From Lachnospiraceae bacterium UBA4338 (GTDB lineage Bacteria > Bacillota > Clostridia > Lachnospirales > Lachnospiraceae), in NCBI GenBank assembly GCA_002393735.1, contig DGTK01000006.1, positions 1-64,000 on the forward strand: 64,000 nt of DNA. The letters are read 5' to 3'. Below are positions 8,940 through 18,069 of the stretch, piece after piece (positions within the stretch are counted from its first letter, which is position 1; each line of letters begins with the position of its first letter). The notes beneath the pieces are model-generated. The model was not told where the DNA came from, searched no databases, and saw only the letters and a list, made by a program, of their open reading frames with translations. A program made the position numbers and the translations under genes.

Positions 8940-9620
8940 ATGAAAAAAAGATTATTTGCTTTGTTAAGCGCATCTTTGCTTGTAATGAGCATGAGTATTA
9001 CTGCTTTGGCAGCAAACAGCCCTGCATCAAACGGTGCAGCAGCTAATGTTGTTGTTTCCGGTGATGTTAATGAAACAACCGGTGCGGGACAGAGTATTAC
9101 TGACAGTTCATTACAGAGCTTTGCTTCGACAACAGCAATTTCAAGCGATGTTGGAGCAACAATCGGTACAAAAATTGAAGCAACACAGGTAAAGGCTATT
9201 ATCAAGGCTGCAAATGAAAAAGTACAGAATGCAAAAGTAGCAACAATCGTTGATATCGTAGTTCCAGCAGGAACAAAGAGCGCAAAGATTACCCTGTCCG
9301 GTTTATCAGATATTAAAGCAGGGGATGCTGTTACAATTTTCCATTATAAGAGCGATGGAACTGTTGAGGCTATTACGCCTTCTAAGATTGCTGATGGTTC
9401 AGTTGAGTTCACAATGACATCATTCTCACCTGTTGCTGTAGTTAAGGCAACAGCTAACAGTGCTGCACCTGCAGCATCTGCTCCGGCAGCATCTAATACA
9501 GCAGTTACAACAGAAAGTTCACCTAAGACAGCAGATGTTAACGTAATGCTTATTATTGCGCTTGCAACTGTAGCTATGGGTGGCAGTGTTTTATTCTTAA
9601 AGAGATCAAAGGAAGTTTAA
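8940..9620 (+). CDS. Sortase-anchored surface protein (SPKTA signal)
   Basis: This 226-residue protein has a signal peptide (residues 1-24, cleavage near ALAA), a low-complexity Ala/Ser/Thr-rich body, and a C-terminal sorting signal: SPKTAD at residues 194-199, a hydrophobic stretch and the tail KRSKEV. It is codirectional with and 73 bp after srtB, which makes it the likely substrate. The body has one compact region (VPAGTKSAKITLSGLSDIK onward) that may be a small beta domain. The binding or structural role is unknown. Confidence 0.85.
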   Translation: MKKRLFALLSASLLVMSMSITALAANSPASNGAAANVVVSGDVNETTGAGQSITDSSLQSFASTTAISSDVGATIGTKIEATQVKAIIKAANEKVQNAKVATIVDIVVPAGTKSAKITLSGLSDIKAGDAVTIFHYKSDGTVEAITPSKIADGSVEFTMTSFSPVAVVKATANSAAPAASAPAASNTAVTTESSPKTADVNVMLIIALATVAMGGSVLFLKRSKEV

Positions 9621-9647
9621 TAATAATAAAAAATGATAAGTGCACAT

Positions 9648-9677
9648 AAAAAGCAGCCCGTATCGGGGCTGCTTTTT
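9648..9677. terminator. Bidirectional terminator between surface protein and galK
   Basis: AAAAAGCAGCCC and GGGGCTGCTTTTT form a 12-bp stem with a short loop. The A-rich and T-rich flanks make it work on both strands, ending the sortase substrate transcript (+) and galK (-). Confidence 0.9.
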
Positions 9678-9695
9678 ACGTAAAATTATGTACTT

Positions 9696-11000
9696 TTAAT
9701 CCATCACCTTTGTTCCGCCAACACTTCTAATCTGAAACTTTTTGCAGGAGCCTTCTCCGAAAAGGTTATCCATGGCTTTGATATATTCTTCGGTCTTTGA
9801 TTCTTTTACAAATGCCTGAATAGTGCCGGCAAAACCACCGCCGTGAACTCTCGATAATCCCTCATCACCTAATACAATTTCACTTACCGCAAGTGCAACA
9901 GATACATTCTGGTGCCTGCTGTCATGGTCTGTATATACGTTCTGAAGATACTTAAATGACGAATCCCCTGAAGCCTTGAATGTCTTTAAAAATGCTCCCA
10001 AATCACCGCCTTTAAGTGCATCGGCTTCTGCCTTGGCTCTCTTTGATTCCTCAAAGAAGTGAAGGCCTCTTAAAGCAGCTCTGTCGCCGCAGGTCTTACG
10101 AACAGTATTTATATCTTTTATAAAATCTTCTTCACTTACTTCTCTTAAAACATCTTTTCCAAAACACTTGGCAGCATCTTTCATTTCCCTTGGAACTGCA
10201 GCATAATCATCTGTTAAATCCGCATGGCTTCCCTTTGTATCTGTAATGCAAAGGTTGTAGCCTTCTTTTTCCAAATCAAAATCTATTTTTTCAATTACCG
10301 GATTAACCGGATCTTCAAAATCCATAAAGCATAAACTTCCAACTGAGCAGGCCATCTGATCCATAAGCCCGCAAGGCTTTAGGAAAAATTCATTTTCTGC
10401 ATACTGGCCGATCTTGGCAATATCAATTGCAGATATGCTCATATCGTTAAAAAGTCCCGATACAATAACTCCGATTAATGTCTCAAAGGCTGCAGAAGAT
10501 GAGAGCCCAAGTCCTCCCGGTACATTACTTGTTATATATGCATTAAAACCACCAACCTTGTACCCAAGTTCGTGAATTTTATATAACATTCCGCGAATTA
10601 AGGCTTTGGTTGTGCCGCCTTCTTCTTTTCGAAATGACAGGTCATCTGCAGACATTGTAATCGGTTCATATCCTTCTGAGATAACAGTAATATGGTTATT
10701 ATTTGTGTAACCTGTTACAGCAATTGCATCGCAGTTTATTGACGCTGCAATGACCTGTCCGTGCTGATGATCAGTATGATTACCGCCAACCTCAGAACGC
10801 CCCGGAGCACTAAAAATTGCAACATCATAAACACTGTCACCGGAAAGTGGCGAGGCAAATGCTTTTTCGTATTCATTTATTGCATTAATATATCTTGTTC
10901 TTTCGTTAGAAATTGACGACTTGTCAACATAGAGTTTTGTGAGAATTAAATCATAATCCCCGTTGTTAATTTTTGAAGATAATTCTTTAGTGTTTATCAT
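9696..11000 (-). CDS. galK: Galactokinase
   Basis: GHMP kinase that phosphorylates galactose at C1 in the Leloir pathway. The substrate motif GRSEVGGNHTDHQHG, the ATP-binding loop GGLGLSSSAA and the C-terminal RVHGGGFAGTIQAF are all present. At 434 residues it is somewhat longer than the enterobacterial enzyme because of an N-terminal extension. It has GGAGG six bases before the ATG and faces away from the GH2-GPH-GH36 genes, whose products would release its substrate. galT and galE are not in the window. Confidence 0.95.
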   Translation of the reverse strand: MINTKELSSKINNGDYDLILTKLYVDKSSISNERTRYINAINEYEKAFASPLSGDSVYDVAIFSAPGRSEVGGNHTDHQHGQVIAASINCDAIAVTGYTNNNHITVISEGYEPITMSADDLSFRKEEGGTTKALIRGMLYKIHELGYKVGGFNAYITSNVPGGLGLSSSAAFETLIGVIVSGLFNDMSISAIDIAKIGQYAENEFFLKPCGLMDQMACSVGSLCFMDFEDPVNPVIEKIDFDLEKEGYNLCITDTKGSHADLTDDYAAVPREMKDAAKCFGKDVLREVSEEDFIKDINTVRKTCGDRAALRGLHFFEESKRAKAEADALKGGDLGAFLKTFKASGDSSFKYLQNVYTDHDSRHQNVSVALAVSEIVLGDEGLSRVHGGGFAGTIQAFVKESKTEEYIKAMDNLFGEGSCKKFQIRSVGGTKVMD

Positions 11001-11032
11001 AATAAACCTCCAATACTTTTCCCCTTAAAATC

Positions 11033-11061
11033 ATCATAAAAGATAGGACCTTAAAAGTCAA
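11033..11061 (-). promoter_or_regulatory. galK promoter, TTGACT-N17-TATGAT
   Basis: On the minus strand a TTGACT (11061-11056) and TATGAT (11038-11033) are spaced 17 bp apart and lie about 30 bp before the galK start. The element is back to back with the GH2 promoter, so one regulator could control both directions. Confidence 0.7.
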
Positions 11062-11068
11062 TGAATGG

Positions 11069-11097
11069 TTGAAGTTTCGGGCATTTTAAGATATACT
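11069..11097 (+). promoter_or_regulatory. GH2 operon promoter, TTGAAG-N17-TATACT
   Basis: TTGAAG at 11069-11074 and TATACT at 11092-11097 are 17 bp apart, upstream of the GH2 gene. Its -35 is only about 8 bp from the galK -35 on the other strand. Confidence 0.65.
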
Positions 11098-11158
11098 GTG
11101 AGTAAGGGTTTGTGTAAGAAACGGGGAATTGTTCATCCACTTTCTTGGGAGGTTTTAT

Positions 11159-13573
11159 ATGGGTGTAAGGAACGATTTCTGTATTGATGACAAATGGGGG
11201 TTTATCGATACTTTCGATGATAGTCTTATTTCTGGAGACTATTCTTCTTTTGATGTTCTAAATGTCAGAATTCCACATACTGTAAAAGAATTACCATTTC
11301 ACTATTTTAATGAGCATGAATATCAGATGGTCTCTGCTTATGTCAGGGATTTGGAAGCACCCAAAGAGTGGGAAGGAAAGGCTGTTATTATCACTTTTGA
11401 AGGTGTGGCTCATGATGCCTGCTTGTATGTAAATGGCAATGAGGTGTGTTCACATCACTGTGGTTATACTGCCTTTAGCGCAGATATAAGTGAATATCTT
11501 AAAATAGGCGAGAATAATAAAATCCTCGTCAGGGTTGATTCAAGAGAGAGCCTTAACATTCCTCCTTTTGGTTTTGTAATTGATTACATGACTTATGGCG
11601 GAATATACAGGGATGTAAAATTAAGCATAAGAAATAAAGCATATATTGAAGATGTATTTATCAAAACTGATATTGATTTTTCAAACAAAAAAGCTGTAAC
11701 AACATCTGACATAACCCTTTCAGGTGATACGGCTTCCATGAAAGTAAGGCAGTCGGTAAGACCGAAAGATGAAGGTGAATTCCTTCCGGCAGGTAATCCT
11801 GTATTTATAGACAAGACTTTAATCAATCAGACTTACAAGTTTGATATTGATGATGTTAAATTATGGGATATTGATAATCCTAATCTGTATGAAGTTCTTA
11901 CAGAACTTGTGGATAAGGATGGCAATGTAGTAGATGACAGAGTTGATGTATATGGCTACAGAAAGGCTGTATTTAAGAAGGACGGATTTTACTTAAATAA
12001 TAACAGGGTTTTAATAAGAGGCCTTAACCGTCATCAGGCTTATCCTTATGTTGGTTATGCGATGCCTAAGTCAATGCAGGTTATGGATGCAAAAATTTTA
12101 AAATCAGAGCTTGGACTTAACGCTGTAAGAACTAGTCATTATCCACAGGATCAGAAGTTTATATCAGCCTGCGATGAACTGGGACTTATGGTATTTACTG
12201 AGTTCCCGGGCTGGCAGCATATAGGTGATGAAAAATGGAAGAAACAGGCATTGGCCAATGTGGGTGAAATGATAACCCAGTATCGTAATCATCCTTCCAT
12301 TATTCTCTGGGGAGTAAGAATCAATGAGTCAGTTGATGATGATGAATTATATACTAAGACCAATGATGAGGCCAGAAGGCTTGATCCGACCAGACAGACA
12401 GGTGGTGTAAGGTGTTATAAAAAAGGCAGCTTTTTGGAAGATGTATTTACATATAATGATTTTTCACACGATGGAAAAAAACCGGGATGCGAGAAAAAAA
12501 GCGCCGTAACACCGGATGTTAATAAGCCTTATATGATAAGTGAATATAACGGACATATGTATCCTACCAAGAGTTATGACTGGGAGGAGCATCGTTTTGA
12601 ACATGCAAGAAGACATGCCAACGTACTGGATGAGGTTATTGCAAAAGGTGACATATGCGGGTCTTTTGGCTGGTGTATGTCTGATTATAATACCCATAAG
12701 GATTTTGGATCTGGTGACAGGATATGCTACCACGGTGTGACGGATATGTTTCGTAATCCTAAGCAGGCAGCCTTCGTATATGCTATGCAGCAGGATGACA
12801 TACCGGTACTTGAATTGTCTTCGTCCATGGATATAGGTGAACATCCGGGATGTAACAGAGGTGAGATTTTTATCTATACCAATGCGGACAGTGTAAGGAT
12901 GTATAAGAATGATGTTTTCATCAAGGAATATACCAACGCGGATTCTCCATATAAGCATTTAAAACACGGACCCATAAGAGTGGATGATTATATAGGAAGT
13001 ACTCTTGAAGAGAATGAGAAAATGAGTCATAAACAGGCCGAAACGGTTAAATCTCTTCTTAATGATGTGGCCAGAACAGGTTTGTACGGAATGACTAAGT
13101 CCATGTACCTTAAAGCCGGTAAATGCATGCTTCTTTACGGTATGAAGATGGAAGATGCGGTGGCGCTTTTCAATAAATATATAGGTAACTGGGGCGGCAC
13201 ATCCACTGCATATAAGTTTGAGGCAATAAAAAATGGAAATGTGGTTAAAACCACAATTAAGACTCCGATGACCAAGAGAGTTCTTCAGACTAATGTGAGT
13301 CATACAGAACTTAAGGAAGATTATACCTATGATGTGGCTTTGGTAAGAATCTCTCTTACTGATGAATATGGCAATGTACTTCCATTTGCCAACGACGCGC
13401 TTGTTCTTAAGTGTGAGGGATGTATTGAACTTATAGGACCTGAAATTGTATCTCTTCAGGGTGGTATGTTTGGAACATATGTAAAAACAACCGGGGAAGC
13501 CGGCAGGGGCAGACTTACCATTACAACTGCCACAGGTGAATATAAGAAAATAGATTTTAATGTAACCATCTGA
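11159..13573 (+). CDS. Glycoside hydrolase family 2, beta-galactosidase-like
   Basis: Retaining exo-glycosidase of 804 residues from the ATG at 11159, chosen because GGGAGG ends six bases upstream. Order: N-terminal sugar-binding beta-sandwich (IPHTVKELPF, FEGVAHDACLYVNG), immunoglobulin-like domain, TIM barrel. The barrel has LIRGLNRHQ, the acid/base Glu in GVRINES and the nucleophile Glu in ISEYNGH. No signal peptide, so it acts in the cytoplasm on imported oligosaccharide. Beta-galactosidase is the best guess given galK, GH36 and the GPH transporter; beta-glucuronidase or another GH2 activity cannot be excluded from motifs. Confidence 0.85.
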   Translation: MGVRNDFCIDDKWGFIDTFDDSLISGDYSSFDVLNVRIPHTVKELPFHYFNEHEYQMVSAYVRDLEAPKEWEGKAVIITFEGVAHDACLYVNGNEVCSHHCGYTAFSADISEYLKIGENNKILVRVDSRESLNIPPFGFVIDYMTYGGIYRDVKLSIRNKAYIEDVFIKTDIDFSNKKAVTTSDITLSGDTASMKVRQSVRPKDEGEFLPAGNPVFIDKTLINQTYKFDIDDVKLWDIDNPNLYEVLTELVDKDGNVVDDRVDVYGYRKAVFKKDGFYLNNNRVLIRGLNRHQAYPYVGYAMPKSMQVMDAKILKSELGLNAVRTSHYPQDQKFISACDELGLMVFTEFPGWQHIGDEKWKKQALANVGEMITQYRNHPSIILWGVRINESVDDDELYTKTNDEARRLDPTRQTGGVRCYKKGSFLEDVFTYNDFSHDGKKPGCEKKSAVTPDVNKPYMISEYNGHMYPTKSYDWEEHRFEHARRHANVLDEVIAKGDICGSFGWCMSDYNTHKDFGSGDRICYHGVTDMFRNPKQAAFVYAMQQDDIPVLELSSSMDIGEHPGCNRGEIFIYTNADSVRMYKNDVFIKEYTNADSPYKHLKHGPIRVDDYIGSTLEENEKMSHKQAETVKSLLNDVARTGLYGMTKSMYLKAGKCMLLYGMKMEDAVALFNKYIGNWGGTSTAYKFEAIKNGNVVKTTIKTPMTKRVLQTNVSHTELKEDYTYDVALVRISLTDEYGNVLPFANDALVLKCEGCIELIGPEIVSLQGGMFGTYVKTTGEAGRGRLTITTATGEYKKIDFNVTI

Positions 13574-13610
13574 TGTATAGGGGATAATACAAAGAGAGTG
13601 GGGTAGCAAT

Positions 13611-15461
13611 ATGAAACTGACATTAAAGGAAAAAATAGCCTACGGTCTCGGTGCGGTGGGCAAGGATATGGTTTATATGCTTTCGGCAAGCTACATTCTG
13701 TATTACTATCAGGATGTACTTGGAGTAAGTGCAGTTGCCATGGGTATTATACTTCTTGTTGCCAGGGTATTTGATGCTTTTAACGATCCGATTATGGGCG
13801 TTTTGGTTGCAAAGACCAAAACAAAATGGGGCAAGTTCAGACCGTGGCTTTTCATAGGTACTGTTACCAATGCAGTTATTTTATTTCTAATGTTTGCAGC
13901 TCCGCCTTCGCTTAATGGTGGCGGTCTCATTGCCTATGCTGCAGTTTCATACATTTTATGGGGCGTAACATATACAATGATGGACATTCCTTACTGGTCA
14001 ATGATTCCTGCTTTTACCCAGGTAGGTAAGGAAAGAGAAGGCATGTCTGCCATGGCAAGAACATGTGCAGGTGTTGGTTCTGCAATAGTAACCATTATTA
14101 CAGTTATGACAGTAAGTCTTTTGGGTGGCATGGCAACAGCCAGATCTACAGATAATGTGACTTATAATTACACTACTGCTGGTAGTCCTACTACAGTATC
14201 AGTTATTGCACTTGATGAAACCAAGGCTCCGACAGGAAAGAGCGTTGAATATGGAATAGAGAATAATGTAAATATCAGTTTCACTGCTTCCAAAACCGAA
14301 CTTGAATCAAGCACGGCATATAATGAATCCAATACCAAATTTATCATTAATGTTGATGGTATTACATACAGAGCTTCTGCTGATGAAACATCCAAAGCCT
14401 GCACCATAGATTTTGCAGTTGATGATGCAGCCAAGGGTGAAACCATGCTGGCAATCTATGTTAATGAAGCAGATATTGCAGATTTTGAGAATCCTTCAAA
14501 ACTTGATGTGGAGATTGTATCTACCAGACAGGTTGAGAGATATGGTTATAAATATTACTCACTTTTAGTTGCGATAATATTTGTTTTATTTACAGTAATC
14601 ACTTGCGTTGGAATTAAGGAAAAATCAACGGTTGATATGAAAACTGCCGGCATTGGTGAAATGTTCAAGGCTCTTGTTCAAAACGACCAGGCCATGACAG
14701 TTGTTGTTACCATTGTACTGGTTAATATATCAACATATATTACAAACAATCTGTTAATCTACTTCTTCAAATATGATTTGGGCGGCGTAAACTGGGAAGG
14801 AAATTATACATTATTTAATACATTTGCAGGTGGAATTCAGATTCTCTCAATGATGTTAATCTTCCCATTCTTAAGAAGATTTTTCGAAACTGTCAAAATC
14901 TTCTACGTTGCCGTATTTTCATCCGTTTTAGGTTATATAATTCTTCTGATTATGGCTCTTGGCAGCGTAAACACTGTTGTACCTTTCTTTGTACCATGCT
15001 TCTTTATAATGGCAGCAGTTGGTGTACTTAATGTTCTATGCACAATCTTCTTAGCCAATACAGTTGACTATGGAGAGATTAAGAATAACAGAAGAGACGA
15101 GTCGGTGATTTTTTCCATGCAGACTTTTGTAGTTAAGCTTGCAAGTGGTATTGCGGTTATGATTGCATCCGTTGCGCTTAGTATATTTAATATCAGCGAC
15201 AGCAATAAAACCATTGAGGCAATTGATGGAAGTTTCATAGAAGGACTTAAACTGGCAATAAGCAAGATGGAGCCAAACGTAGTTGCGTCATCATCGATTG
15301 TTGGATTAAGACTTACAATGACTCTGGTTCCCATACTTGGAATTATAATCGCTCTTATAGTATTTAAGGTAAAATACGCCCTTAACGACAAGAAGATGAG
15401 CGAGATCATTTCTGAACTTAAGAAGAGAGCCTTTATTAATGAACATAAAAACCAGGAATAA
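13611..15461 (+). CDS. GPH-family sugar:cation symporter with extra outer domain
   Basis: MelB/XylP-like transporter. The N-terminus (LKEKIAYGLGAVGKDMVY) and the ARVFDAFNDPIMG and KTKWGKFRPW segments are typical of the glycoside-pentoside-hexuronide family. Most members have about 450-500 residues, whereas this has 616. The excess is a Thr/Ser-rich, beta-looking region at about residues 178-310, between helices 5 and 6, which would face outside. It is flanked by the GH2 and GH36 genes, so the cargo is probably an alpha/beta-galactoside such as a raffinose-type sugar or lactose. Confidence 0.85.
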   Translation: MKLTLKEKIAYGLGAVGKDMVYMLSASYILYYYQDVLGVSAVAMGIILLVARVFDAFNDPIMGVLVAKTKTKWGKFRPWLFIGTVTNAVILFLMFAAPPSLNGGGLIAYAAVSYILWGVTYTMMDIPYWSMIPAFTQVGKEREGMSAMARTCAGVGSAIVTIITVMTVSLLGGMATARSTDNVTYNYTTAGSPTTVSVIALDETKAPTGKSVEYGIENNVNISFTASKTELESSTAYNESNTKFIINVDGITYRASADETSKACTIDFAVDDAAKGETMLAIYVNEADIADFENPSKLDVEIVSTRQVERYGYKYYSLLVAIIFVLFTVITCVGIKEKSTVDMKTAGIGEMFKALVQNDQAMTVVVTIVLVNISTYITNNLLIYFFKYDLGGVNWEGNYTLFNTFAGGIQILSMMLIFPFLRRFFETVKIFYVAVFSSVLGYIILLIMALGSVNTVVPFFVPCFFIMAAVGVLNVLCTIFLANTVDYGEIKNNRRDESVIFSMQTFVVKLASGIAVMIASVALSIFNISDSNKTIEAIDGSFIEGLKLAISKMEPNVVASSSIVGLRLTMTLVPILGIIIALIVFKVKYALNDKKMSEIISELKKRAFINEHKNQE

Positions 15462-15475
15462 ATTGAGGTTAATAA

Positions 15476-17986
15476 ATGATAGAGCATGTAGATAATGAAT
15501 TTTTATTGCAAACAGATAATACCACTTATGCTTTTAAGGTGCAGACATCCGGGCTTCTTGAACATTTGTATTACGGGGATGGAATAACTCTCCCTTCTTC
15601 AAAGTATCTTAATAAATATGCTGACTTAAGATATGAAGAAGCAAAGAATAATGAAAAAAAGAAGTCAAATGAAGAACTGAAAAAAGAAAGTTATACCGGC
15701 TTGGAAATCATGTCAGAAAAACATGAATTTATTACGGGTAATACCAACAGTTATGATGAGGACAATAAGAATATCTCCCTTGAAAACCTAAGCCTTGAAT
15801 ATTCAGGTCTTGGAAAAGGAGATATCAGGGACCCGTTTGTGGAACTTACCTTTAAGGATGGCAGCTGGACTACTGATTTCAGATTTGATTCTTATGAAAT
15901 ATCAACTGGAAAAGATGAGATGGAAAGCCTTCCGTCGTCCTATGATATAGGTGATGATTCAAGAACTGTAGACCATCTGAAAATAATTTTAAAAGACAGA
16001 ACGCATGATGTAACAATGGAACTTCATTATTATGTTTTTGCGTGGTGTGACTGCATCGTAAGAAGGTCTGTGATTGTTAATAACATGGATGAGGAGATAA
16101 TAATAAACAGGCTTATGTCTTCTCAGATTGATATGGCATCGTCAGATTATATGGCGACTATTTTTGGCGGAGCATGGGCAAGAGAGATGCATATGTCTCG
16201 TGTGCCTCTTCGTCCGGGAAAGTTTATTAATTCTTCTTTTACAGGCTCATCATCTAACAGAGCCAATCCTTTTGTAATGATTCATAATGATAATACAACT
16301 GAAGACATGGGAGAGGTTATGGGAATTAACCTTATATACAGTGGTAATCATTATGAATGCTTTGAAATAAATAATTATGGCAAAACAAGGGCTGTCTGGG
16401 GAATTAATCCTTCAGGGTTTGAATGGACTTTGGGAAGTGGTGAAAAGTTTGAATCTCCGGAAGCGGTTATGACTTATTCATCCAAAGGCTTTAATGATAT
16501 GAGTCATCATATGCATTCCTTTGTTTCTGAACATATTGCAAGAGGAAAGTGGAAAGGAAAAAGGCGTCCGGTGCTTCTTAACAGCTGGGAAGCATCATAC
16601 TTCGATATTACTGAAAGCAAATTATATAAACTTGCCAAAGTAGCCAAAGAAGTTGGAGTGGAACTCTTTGTAATGGATGACGGCTGGTTTAAGGGAAGAA
16701 ATAATGACACTTCTTCTTTAGGTGACTGGTATCCTGATGAGAAAAAACTTCCTAATGGAATAAAAGGAATATGTGATAAGGTTAATGATCTGGGCCTTGA
16801 TTTTGGAATCTGGGTTGAGCCTGAGATGGTTAATGTTAACAGTGATTTATATAAGGCACATCCTGAATGGGTAATGCAGATAGATGGTGCACCGCATTCA
16901 GAAGGACGTAATCAGAGAATTCTTGATTTGGGTAAAAAGGATGTACAGGATTTCATTATAGAGACAATGAGAAGGATTCTCTCATCTGCAAATATTTCAT
17001 ATGTAAAATGGGATATGAACAGAACCATGACGGATGTATATTCCAGAGGCAGCAGCGCTGATGAGGTTGGAAAAATCTTCCATAATTATATGACAGGTCT
17101 TTACAGGGTATTAAAGACAGTTAAGGAAGAATTTCCTGATGTGCTTTTGGAAGGCTGCGCTGCAGGCGGTAACAGATTTGATTTAGGTATGCTTTGCTAC
17201 TTCGACCAGATATGGGGTTCGGATAATACGGATGCAATATGCAGAGGCGAGATTCAAAATGGCTACAGTTATGGTTATCCATTAAAGCTTGTAAGCGCTC
17301 ATGTATCAGATGTTCCTAATCATCAGACCTTAAGGGTGACTCCTCTTGATACAAGATTTGCGGTGGCTGCTTTTGGATCATTTGGATATGAATGTAATCT
17401 TTGTGATTTACGTAAGGAAGAATTATCAGAAATCAAAGCACAGACAGAACTTTATAAAAAGTGGCGCGATGTGGTAACTCATGGCAGATTCTACAGAGGC
17501 AGAAACTTCTTTAATCATGGAAGTTCATTAAGTTCAGCTCCTGTCTCGGGAAGCAGCGATAAAGGCAATGTTCTTGAGTGGACATATGTTACGAACACTG
17601 GAGACAAGGCCATGGGTATGGTGCTTCTTAATCAGAATATTCCTAATATGACTTACGAACAATATAAGCCTAAGGGACTAATTAAGGATAAAGTATACAG
17701 ATTTACAGGCAGGGATTATAAGCACAATATCAAAACATTTGGCAGCCTGGTTAATAACGAATCCCCTGTGCATATCAAACAGGGCTCACTTATGCAGGAA
17801 ATAGCATCTAAGTTCATTAAGATGGATGAAAAGGGAGAAGATTATATAGCAACAGGCTTAAGTTTAATAAATGCAGGGGTTGTAATTAATCCTTCTTTTG
17901 GCGGTTTGGGCTATAATGACAAGGTCAGATTATCCACAGATTACTCTGCAAGATTATATTTTATGGAAGAAATGGATTTACAATAA
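15476..17986 (+). CDS. Alpha-galactosidase, GH36
   Basis: Cytoplasmic retaining alpha-galactosidase acting on raffinose-family oligosaccharides or galactomannan fragments. The nucleophile Asp lies in YVKWDMNR and the acid/base Asp in GSDNTDA; LFVMDDGWF and GIWVEPEMVN are further GH36 hallmarks. At 836 residues it is longer than the roughly 730 usual, partly through a Lys/Glu-rich insertion near residues 55-75. It starts 14 bp after the GPH transporter, and its 3' end contains the -35 of the following phosphonate operon promoter. Confidence 0.92.
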   Translation: MIEHVDNEFLLQTDNTTYAFKVQTSGLLEHLYYGDGITLPSSKYLNKYADLRYEEAKNNEKKKSNEELKKESYTGLEIMSEKHEFITGNTNSYDEDNKNISLENLSLEYSGLGKGDIRDPFVELTFKDGSWTTDFRFDSYEISTGKDEMESLPSSYDIGDDSRTVDHLKIILKDRTHDVTMELHYYVFAWCDCIVRRSVIVNNMDEEIIINRLMSSQIDMASSDYMATIFGGAWAREMHMSRVPLRPGKFINSSFTGSSSNRANPFVMIHNDNTTEDMGEVMGINLIYSGNHYECFEINNYGKTRAVWGINPSGFEWTLGSGEKFESPEAVMTYSSKGFNDMSHHMHSFVSEHIARGKWKGKRRPVLLNSWEASYFDITESKLYKLAKVAKEVGVELFVMDDGWFKGRNNDTSSLGDWYPDEKKLPNGIKGICDKVNDLGLDFGIWVEPEMVNVNSDLYKAHPEWVMQIDGAPHSEGRNQRILDLGKKDVQDFIIETMRRILSSANISYVKWDMNRTMTDVYSRGSSADEVGKIFHNYMTGLYRVLKTVKEEFPDVLLEGCAAGGNRFDLGMLCYFDQIWGSDNTDAICRGEIQNGYSYGYPLKLVSAHVSDVPNHQTLRVTPLDTRFAVAAFGSFGYECNLCDLRKEELSEIKAQTELYKKWRDVVTHGRFYRGRNFFNHGSSLSSAPVSGSSDKGNVLEWTYVTNTGDKAMGMVLLNQNIPNMTYEQYKPKGLIKDKVYRFTGRDYKHNIKTFGSLVNNESPVHIKQGSLMQEIASKFIKMDEKGEDYIATGLSLINAGVVINPSFGGLGYNDKVRLSTDYSARLYFMEEMDLQ

Positions 17987-18006
17987 GGAAGGTAGTGTTA
18001 TATAAT
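17977..18006 (+). promoter_or_regulatory. Promoter of the phosphonate locus, TTTACA-N18-TATAAT
   Basis: TTTACA at 17977-17982 is inside the last codons of the GH36 gene and TATAAT at 18001-18006 follows after 18 bp. It lies about 65 bp before the first gene of the phosphonate group. No terminator separates GH36 from this promoter, so read-through is also possible. Confidence 0.5.
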
Positions 18007-18022
18007 GTTATGGTGTTCAAAA

Positions 18023-18037
18023 ATATGTAACACATAT
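18023..18037. promoter_or_regulatory. Perfect palindrome, candidate operator
   Basis: ATATGT-AAC-ACATAT is a perfect inverted repeat located just downstream of the -10 at 18001 and upstream of the ribosome binding site (AGGAG, 18054-18058). That is a typical repressor position. The adjacent gene product has an N-terminal winged helix, so self-regulation is an attractive inference. Confidence 0.4.
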
Positions 18038-18069
18038 AGTAAAAATGAACGCCAGGAGAATACTCAAAC

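Noticed and set aside
12464..13609. Long open frames on the minus strand opposite the GH2 gene
   Set aside because: They are antisense shadows of a well-supported GH2 coding frame, lack ribosome binding sites and show no recognisable domain.
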